This document shows positions 24,409 to 29,152 of a stretch of DNA of 29,152 bases, one piece after another (the stretch's first letter is position 1; each line of letters starts with the position of its first letter). This DNA is from Bacteroidia bacterium (lineage in GTDB: Bacteria > Bacteroidota > Bacteroidia > Bacteroidales > Azobacteroidaceae), in assembly GCA_025996865.1 (NCBI GenBank), contig BNTV01000058.1, positions 1-29,152 on the forward strand. The letters are read 5' to 3'. The notes under the pieces are model-generated. The model had not been told where the DNA came from. It searched no databases and worked only from the letters and a program-made list of their open reading frames with translations. A program made the translations under genes and the position numbers.

Positions 24409-25404
24409 TTAAGGTACTTCGACTTTATTGAGAATCTCGGCAATAATTTCTTCCGTCGTTAAATTGCGGGCTTCGGCTTCATAAGTCAAACCGATTCGGT
24501 GGCGCAATACGTCGAAACAAACGGCGCGAATGTCTTCCGGAATTACATAACCTCTCCGTTTGATGAAGGCGTATGCGCGTGCGGCCAATGCCAGATTGAT
24601 GGAAGCACGCGGGGAAGCGCCGAAAGAAATCATGTCTTTCAAGGTCGGAAGTCCGTGTTCATGCGGGAAACGTGTGGCAAATACAATGTCCACAATGTAT
24701 TTTTCTATTTTTTCGTCCAAATAGACTTCGCCGACAATTTTACGGGCGTCCAAAATCTCCTGTTTCTTCAAAACCGGTTTGATATCGGCTCTTTTTTCCC
24801 CGATATTTTGACGGATAATCAGTTTTTCTTCGTCTTTCTTCGGATAGTTGATAACCACTTTCAGCATAAAACGATCGACTTGCGCTTCGGGTAGGGGATA
24901 GGTACCTTCTTGTTCGATAGGATTTTGCGTAGCCATTACCAGAAACGGTTCGGGGAGTTTGTAGGTGCTTTCGCCGATAGTGACCTGGCGTTCCTGCATG
25001 GCTTCCAACAAAGCGCTTTGTACTTTTGCCGGAGCGCGGTTGATTTCGTCCGCCAACACAAAATTGGCAAAAATCGGGCCGTGTTTCACTAAAAATTCTT
25101 CCTTTTTCTGACTGTAAATCATCGTTCCGACTACGTCGGCCGGAAGTAAGTCCGGCGTAAATTGGATACGGCTGTACTTGGCGTCAATCAATGAAGCCAA
25201 TGTTTTGATTGCCAATGTTTTTGCCAAACCGGGGACTCCTTCCAGCAGGATATGTCCATCCGACAAAAGACCAATGAGCAAAGATTCAACCAAATGCTTT
25301 TGTCCCACAATGGCTTGGTCCATGCCCATAGAAATCATATTGACGAAACCGCTTTTGCTTTCGATTCTTTCGTTTAATTCACGAATATCAACTGTTTGAC
25401 TCAT
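24409..25404 (-). CDS. moxR: MoxR-type AAA+ ATPase, first gene of the bat operon
   Basis: The 331-aa protein is a typical MoxR ATPase: Walker A GVPGLAKT (56-63), Walker B FVLADE (115-120) followed by INRAPAKVQSALLEAMQERQ, sensor 1 in MATQNP, and a C-terminal lid domain with GASPRASINLALAARA. MoxR proteins act as chaperone-like ATPases that mature VWA proteins, here BatA, BatB and DUF58. It heads the operon and has a good -7 box upstream. The short downstream gap contains a palindromic repeat element. Confidence 0.92.
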   Translation of the reverse strand: MSQTVDIRELNERIESKSGFVNMISMGMDQAIVGQKHLVESLLIGLLSDGHILLEGVPGLAKTLAIKTLASLIDAKYSRIQFTPDLLPADVVGTMIYSQKKEEFLVKHGPIFANFVLADEINRAPAKVQSALLEAMQERQVTIGESTYKLPEPFLVMATQNPIEQEGTYPLPEAQVDRFMLKVVINYPKKDEEKLIIRQNIGEKRADIKPVLKKQEILDARKIVGEVYLDEKIEKYIVDIVFATRFPHEHGLPTLKDMISFGASPRASINLALAARAYAFIKRRGYVIPEDIRAVCFDVLRHRIGLTYEAEARNLTTEEIIAEILNKVEVP

Positions 25405-25452
25405 AAAAAATACCTATTTTCGTTTTAAAATCACTCTTCATTTTTGCAACTA

Positions 25453-25460
25453 CAAAAGTA
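25453..25460 (-). promoter_or_regulatory. -7 promoter box for the moxR-bat operon
   Basis: On the minus strand TACTTTTG matches TAnnTTTG, about 48 nt before the moxR start codon. A TTTC stands about 20 nt upstream where TTTG is expected. It is the only clear box in the 188-bp gap between moxR and the endonuclease gene. Confidence 0.5.
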
Positions 25461-25592
25461 TAAATGTTAAATCGGGATTGAAATACATTGCGAGTTAAAA
25501 ATGATTAATTATAATTAAAAGGATGCGGTTGGAATTTGGGCAGGTTTCCTGTTCTTAATTGTGTCCATGCGGTAAGCGCGATTTTATTCTAT

Positions 25593-26528
25593 TCAACACA
25601 GTGTGGCGTATTTCCATGTATAGCCTTTGTATTGGGTTGTCCCGTTTCCCTGCCTCAAAAGCTGTTTCAGACATTTGTATTCAGACTCGGTGTAATGCAT
25701 GGATTGGAAAACCCGCCTTACATTCTTGTAAACGCCTGCAAGAAAGCCGTCTGCATCGTATTGATTGATTTTTACTTGGGTAGGATTTGAATACGCGGAT
25801 AAAGTCCGGCTGTCCAGTTTTTGAATTTCCGTGTCATACCGCCAGATAAATCCGCCTGCATGCTTTTGTCTTTCACAGGCAACATTTTTGATACTTGAGG
25901 ATAAAACTCCCGTCTGTCTTTCCGCTTCACGGACACTTGGATATGAATGGATAAAGTTACCGAGCAGGTCATATTGAGAAACTTTTTTCATTGCTGCGGC
26001 TGCGGCTTTTCCTTTTACTCCCGGCTGGGAAAAGGGTATGATGAACAAGCTTTCCCGCAAATTACGCGCCACCATTTCCTTACGCCCGGTAAGATATAGA
26101 TTCTCAAGTCTGTTATTTAACGTGTCGGAATCGCGATGTAAAACAACCCATTTTTCTTTTTCTTTGTTGTCCGGTTTTTTTACAAATGCCGAATAAACCG
26201 CTCGCGAAACCATCATGCAACGCTGCTCGTTTTCAGTTATTGCCGAGAATGAAAGTTGGAGGCGAAATTCATTCCGTTGCGTGCTGTAACGCTTGATTAC
26301 GCTTATGTGTACAATGCGCTCGGCCAATAGATACTTTCTTCCGTCGTTGTAAGATACTTGCCGGGCAAGCCGTTTTATCCGTCCCAGATTGGAAACCATA
26401 TAGTATTCCTCGAAATCAGGGACAGGCTTCCAGATTTCACCTTCCATATCCGTTAACGAATGATTCTGATAGGGATAACGGTACATGGAAACGTCTGCCG
26501 AATTAATGACAGCCTTCGTCCTGCTCAT
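25593..26528 (-). CDS. NUMOD4/HNH-type endonuclease with NUMOD1-like repeats
   Basis: The 311-aa protein starts with a NUMOD4 motif (about 30-55: GEIWKPVPDFEEYYMVSN, then LGRIKR), followed by an HNH-like stretch (WVVLHRDSDTLNN, His131, Asp133, Asn138-139) and a DNA-binding NUMOD1-type unit (about 181-232: KKVSQYDLLGNFIHSYPSVR, EAERQTGVLSSSIKN). A second, weaker copy (about 252-310) follows. The layout is that of free-standing homing or phage-type endonucleases that cut at a specific site. The long form starting at 26528 is preferred because it overlaps the upstream small gene in an ATGA. It lies at the edge of the accessory region next to the moxR operon, so it may mark an insertion. Confidence 0.75.
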   Translation of the reverse strand: MSRTKAVINSADVSMYRYPYQNHSLTDMEGEIWKPVPDFEEYYMVSNLGRIKRLARQVSYNDGRKYLLAERIVHISVIKRYSTQRNEFRLQLSFSAITENEQRCMMVSRAVYSAFVKKPDNKEKEKWVVLHRDSDTLNNRLENLYLTGRKEMVARNLRESLFIIPFSQPGVKGKAAAAAMKKVSQYDLLGNFIHSYPSVREAERQTGVLSSSIKNVACERQKHAGGFIWRYDTEIQKLDSRTLSAYSNPTQVKINQYDADGFLAGVYKNVRRVFQSMHYTESEYKCLKQLLRQGNGTTQYKGYTWKYATLC

Positions 26529-26671
26529 ATTCGAATGTCTATTTTATATCGGTTTATCATGTTTTCCTGTTTGTCGAAAATCACCCTGTATTTTTCAGCC
26601 ATATTTGGGAAATAAAGGGCAAATTGCCGTGTCCTGTTTTCTATGTATATTTTTAATTCGTTATCGGTCAT
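26525..26671 (-). CDS. Small 48-aa protein coupled to the HNH endonuclease
   Basis: An ATG at 26671-26669 opens a 48-codon frame ending in TGA at 26527-26525, so it overlaps the endonuclease start in an ATGA. The product starts MTDNELKIYIENRTRQFALY and continues as a charged helical protein (AEKYRVIFDKQENMIN). I do not recognise the family. Reasons to believe it: the 4-nt translational coupling, the balanced amino-acid composition and the lack of another explanation for this gap. It might be an accessory or regulator of the nuclease. Confidence 0.5.
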   Translation of the reverse strand: MTDNELKIYIENRTRQFALYFPNMAEKYRVIFDKQENMINRYKIDIRI

Positions 26672-26746
26672 AATCGTTTATTACAGTTATTTTTAGGAAA
26701 TAGGTTTAAATCATTTCGATATGCTATTAATATAAAGACTGAGAAT

Positions 26747-27442
26747 TCACTTGATTTCAATGATGTCATCATCTTCAAACAAAATAGTCCATTTCGATTT
26801 TTGGGGACTTTCCGCTTGTGTAATTACCGGGGTAGCTATTTCTTTTTTCTCCGGAATCATAGTCGCCGGCTTTTCTTTCTTTTCTTTTTCCGATTGGTAA
26901 ACGAACGTATTGCGAAGCGTTGCCTGCGGGATGCCTTTTTTTATTTCATCTTTGTCAATGTTTTTTATTTCATATTGCAGGTAGTCCCTGTCTTTTGCAT
27001 AGTAAGTAAGCAATTCCGACAGGGAATCTGCAATTTTATGGTTTTTATAGGAAATAGCATTTTCCCCGTTGATGGCTTTTCTGTCGATTGTAAGAAATTG
27101 ATACAAATACGTTTGAAAAAAAACCAACTGCCCATCAACGAATGCGCGTTTCAGTTCGACGTCATACAGGAAGCGATCTTCCAGATTATTCATTTGAATC
27201 AAGGAATATGGGTCTAATATGCGGTTTACACGCTCTTTGTCGCAATGGAAATAGCCAAAACCAATTTCTCGATAGAAATTTTTTAATTCAATGGGAAATG
27301 GATCGAAAGCCGTTAATGCTTCATTGATAACTTCCTCTTGTAGAGGATGAAAATTATGCCGTAACTTTCCCAATTCTTTGGGCTTAAGTGTCGCAATGTA
27401 TTCTTGAGACAGGATATAGTCGTGTAAAAAAGGATAGGTCAT
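26747..27442 (-). CDS. SUKH (SMI1/KNR4) family immunity-type protein
   Basis: From the ATG at 27442 the product is 231 aa (MTYPFLHDYIL...); a GTG start six codons upstream would overlap the previous gene by 11 nt, so the ATG, 7 nt after that gene's stop, is preferred. The segment FPIELKNFYREIGFGYFH, then DPYSLIQMNN, is the SUKH pattern. SUKH proteins are mainly immunity proteins that neutralise polymorphic or contact-dependent toxins. The C-terminal part (about 175-231) is a Lys/Glu/Pro-rich linker ending in an acidic FEDDDIIEIK. It is the third immunity-type gene in a row, so this is probably an array of orphan or spare immunity genes. Confidence 0.68.
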   Translation of the reverse strand: MTYPFLHDYILSQEYIATLKPKELGKLRHNFHPLQEEVINEALTAFDPFPIELKNFYREIGFGYFHCDKERVNRILDPYSLIQMNNLEDRFLYDVELKRAFVDGQLVFFQTYLYQFLTIDRKAINGENAISYKNHKIADSLSELLTYYAKDRDYLQYEIKNIDKDEIKKGIPQATLRNTFVYQSEKEKKEKPATMIPEKKEIATPVITQAESPQKSKWTILFEDDDIIEIK

Positions 27443-27449
27443 AATAAAT

Positions 27450-27971
27450 CTAATAAACACAAATAATTAAATCCTTTGACTTCTCAATCGCTTCATCCAA
27501 TATATAAGTCAAATCATCTATTTCCTGTTCATAGTCATAATCACCAATACCTTCCCCTTCTTTTAATGAAAGAAACTTCTTTTTTTTGTCTTTAAGGTGG
27601 GTTTTCCTGATACTGATGATATGAGGAAAGCCTGTGGAAAAAGGTATCGGGATAAAGGCACTTTGTTCTTCCAATTCCCAAAGGTTTTCCGTATTATATA
27701 TCAAATTGCCGTAATACTCGCAAATTTTTTCATATACATATCCGTACATGAAAGGAATATCAGAAAAACGAATATTACTATTTATAATATCATTCAATAC
27801 AGCTAAAATATTTTTTTGCGGATTTAATTTATCCGAGAAATAATTATCCAAATTCTCCCAATCATTTTTCATTGAGGCGGATAATTCATCAAAAATTTTC
27901 TGATTTTTTGAACCGTATATTGATGCTACTTTATTCGCATCGGTTAAGTATGCATAAACCGAATAGCTCAT
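27450..27971 (-). CDS. DUF7691-like protein in the immunity cluster
   Basis: The 173-aa protein starts MSYSVYAYLTDANKVASIYG and has a Lys-rich and an acidic stretch near the end (KDKKKKFLSLKEGEGIGDYD). The N-terminal pattern and size remind me of DUF7691, a family found next to toxin genes, but the match is weak. No signal peptide or membrane segment is present, so it is cytosolic. It sits between PoNi and SUKH genes with gaps of 11 and 7 nt; by position it is probably another immunity protein. Confidence 0.45.
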   Translation of the reverse strand: MSYSVYAYLTDANKVASIYGSKNQKIFDELSASMKNDWENLDNYFSDKLNPQKNILAVLNDIINSNIRFSDIPFMYGYVYEKICEYYGNLIYNTENLWELEEQSAFIPIPFSTGFPHIISIRKTHLKDKKKKFLSLKEGEGIGDYDYEQEIDDLTYILDEAIEKSKDLIICVY

Positions 27972-27982
27972 AATTTTATTTT

Positions 27983-28768
27983 TTAATCAAAAATAGTCCA
28001 AGTATGTTTTTTAGCAGCGTTTTCTTCTTTCCCGTGAACCATATCGTAAGGATAATATTGCATATTTTTCAAACTGCTATCGTCCAAACCTAATATTTTT
28101 ACTAATGCGCCACTTTCAAAACTCCAGTAGCCATAGTGAATAATCCCATGTTTATGAGAATCATACCAACCAGATGAAGAATGTCCTCGATACCACTCTT
28201 TTGCTAAATATTTTTTTAATCTCTCTAATCCATTATCCTTATCGATTTTAGATAAGGAGATTATTTCTTTGGTTGTCTGATATGGTAACTTAAACATAAA
28301 TTTATCGGATGTTTCACCCCAAGAAGAAATACGGGAATGAATAAGAAAGTCAATCAAATAGTCTTTCGGATTATCTCCTTTTACCATCTCTGCTAATTTA
28401 GCAATTTCAGCATCTTCTATGTCAAGCATTATTCCAATGGAAAGCATCCATATCATATCTACATATCCGCCACTTTTTTTCCAACTTTTTTCCATTAAGA
28501 AAACAATTGAGGAATATTGTGTGCGTAATCGCTCAATACTTTCTCCCATTGAATATGCAGTAATAAAAATAATAAACTTATAATTTAATATTGTTTTGTT
28601 TTTATTTTGGATTACTTGATTATTGGGAAGAGGATATAGCTGAATGCCTTTTTCTTCACTTTCTTTAAGTGCTTTAATGTCATTTTCTCCTTTTTCAATA
28701 TACCCTTTTAGTTCTTTTATCCGGGTTTTATACCCTTCTAATGTGTTTAATTTGTCTCTTACTTGCAT
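27983..28768 (-). CDS. PoNi-type (DUF1911) immunity protein
   Basis: The 261-aa protein begins with a helical coiled-coil-like part (VRDKLNTLEGYKTRIKELKG) and carries near its C-terminus GHSSSGWYDSHKHGIIHYGY, then WSFESGALVKILGLDDSSLK and YYPYDMVH. This is the DUF1911 pattern of PoNi proteins, which neutralise PoNe DNases delivered by type VI or other secretion systems. It lies 41 nt downstream of a toxin C-terminal stub on the same strand, the usual toxin-immunity order. With the toxin gene cut by an IS, the gene could remain as an orphan immunity gene. Confidence 0.75.
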   Translation of the reverse strand: MQVRDKLNTLEGYKTRIKELKGYIEKGENDIKALKESEEKGIQLYPLPNNQVIQNKNKTILNYKFIIFITAYSMGESIERLRTQYSSIVFLMEKSWKKSGGYVDMIWMLSIGIMLDIEDAEIAKLAEMVKGDNPKDYLIDFLIHSRISSWGETSDKFMFKLPYQTTKEIISLSKIDKDNGLERLKKYLAKEWYRGHSSSGWYDSHKHGIIHYGYWSFESGALVKILGLDDSSLKNMQYYPYDMVHGKEENAAKKHTWTIFD

Positions 28769-28809
28769 AATTTTTTTATTTCATGTATTAATAAATATTT
28801 ATTAATTTA

Positions 28810-28968
28810 TCAAGGCCAAGTATTTCCTATATTTCCGTCTGTATCAACCTTGTATGTTGTTACACTTCCTGTGTCATCTACTTTTGATACAACTTTTTCT
28901 ACTTGACCATTATCCATTGCTTCTCTAATATCCGCCGCTTGTTTTCTACCCTCTGGTGTATCTGGAAA
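28810..28968 (-). pseudogene. C-terminal stub of a polymorphic-toxin-type gene
   Basis: A minus-strand frame ends in TGA at 28812-28810 and encodes FPDTPEGRKQAADIREAM, then DNGQVEKVVSK, DDTGSVTTYKVD and DGNIGNTWP. It is directly upstream of the PoNi-like gene, as a PoNe-type toxin would be. Upstream in this frame the sequence becomes the IS end and meets an in-frame TAA near 29016, so the rest of the toxin gene is separated by the insertion. The fragment is too short to name the toxin fold; a DNase is inferred from the partner only. Confidence 0.55.
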
Positions 28969-29152
28969 GTAAGCCTTCGCTCCTCCGCATCTTGCCCAGT
29001 TTGCCCGCTCACCTTACCTTTGCCCAAAAAAAAGAAATGCACAAACCAAGCAAACGCAGATTAAGTACAGAGGAAGGCTTCGCCATCATTGCGAGTTATT
29101 ATGCTCAGGGGAGTCAGGGCGCCCGGCAATTCTACACATCACACGGATTGAC
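28969..29152 (+). mobile_element. Left end of an IS66-like insertion sequence
   Basis: GTAAGCCTTCGCTCC at 28969 resembles an IS66-type terminal inverted repeat, which begins GTAA. A short transposition gene starts 68 bp further in, the spacing seen in IS66 elements. The element continues past the window. The exact boundary is inferred: if right, the 8 bp 28961-28968 (TCTGGAAA) should recur as a target duplication at the other end. Confidence 0.5.
29037..29152 (+). CDS. tnpA: IS66 family accessory protein TnpA, N-terminal fragment
   Basis: An ATG at 29037 starts a frame open to the window edge (38 codons): MHKPSKRRLSTEEGFAIIAS, then YYAQGSQGARQFYTSHGLT. The Gly-Ser-x-x-Arg-Gln-Phe-Tyr segment reads as a helix-turn-helix of the kind found in IS66 TnpA or IS3-type OrfA proteins, which bind the element's ends. 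The higher GC content compared with the toxin fragment marks a change of origin. The family assignment depends on the missing part. Confidence 0.5.
   Translation, partial: MHKPSKRRLSTEEGFAIIASYYAQGSQGARQFYTSHGL

Overview
The window looks like chromosomal DNA of a member of the Bacteroidota, most likely Bacteroidales. The evidence is a complete moxR-bat aerotolerance-type operon, a Bacteroidetes-type BamD/omega/DUF4293 gene string, secreted GH35/GH95/GH36 glycosidases, several TAnnTTTG-type -7 promoter boxes, and a NusG/UpxY-like gene start at the left edge. Few genes have a clear Shine-Dalgarno sequence, as is usual for the phylum. I saw no tRNA, rRNA or CRISPR array.

Layout. (1) 1-427: the first 17 codons of a NusG/UpxY-like antiterminator gene on the minus strand, preceded by a long, structured leader. 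The leader holds a promoter-like box, a hairpin flanked by direct repeats, a 25-codon leader ORF whose (AC)12 microsatellite encodes Thr-His repeats, and an intrinsic terminator 18 nt before the start codon. (2) 428-4865 and 9764-11926: three exported glycosidases on the minus strand (GH35 beta-galactosidase, GH95 fucosidase family, GH36 alpha-galactosidase), able in principle to strip fucosylated or galactosylated glycans stepwise. (3) 4992-9642: an AT-rich four-gene operon inserted between the GH36 and GH95 genes. It encodes a DNA methyltransferase, an unknown protein, an AAA+ ATPase and a PIN-domain nuclease, the genes overlapping by 4 nt or lying 4 nt apart. It has the look of an undescribed or poorly described defence/modification system and is the main candidate for novelty. 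(4) 11965-12616: remnants of at least two genes (COG2865-like and DUF1848-like), small hairpins and a terminator. (5) 12691-14480: phenylacetate-CoA ligase (paaK) and a tandem-ACT protein, separated by a perfect 14-bp inverted repeat. (6) 14554-17088: bamD, rpoZ, a DUF4293 gene and a FecCD-type permease, tightly coupled. (7) 17060-25404: moxR, DUF58, DUF4381-like, batA, batB, batC, batD, batE, transcribed on the minus strand and converging on the permease gene with a 29-bp tail overlap. (8) 25593-29152: an accessory region with a NUMOD4/HNH endonuclease, a 48-codon gene coupled to it, three immunity-type genes (SUKH, DUF7691-like, PoNi/DUF1911) and the C-terminal stub of a toxin gene, cut off by the left end of an IS66-like element that runs off the window.

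Together this is a housekeeping backbone (envelope assembly, transcription, Bat system) with mobile or accessory modules in the gaps: glycan use, presumed phage defence, interbacterial toxin immunity, an insertion sequence, and scattered REP-like palindromes carrying the GTCATTGCGAG / GAAGCAATCC core. All family assignments are by eye from motifs; no database search was run.
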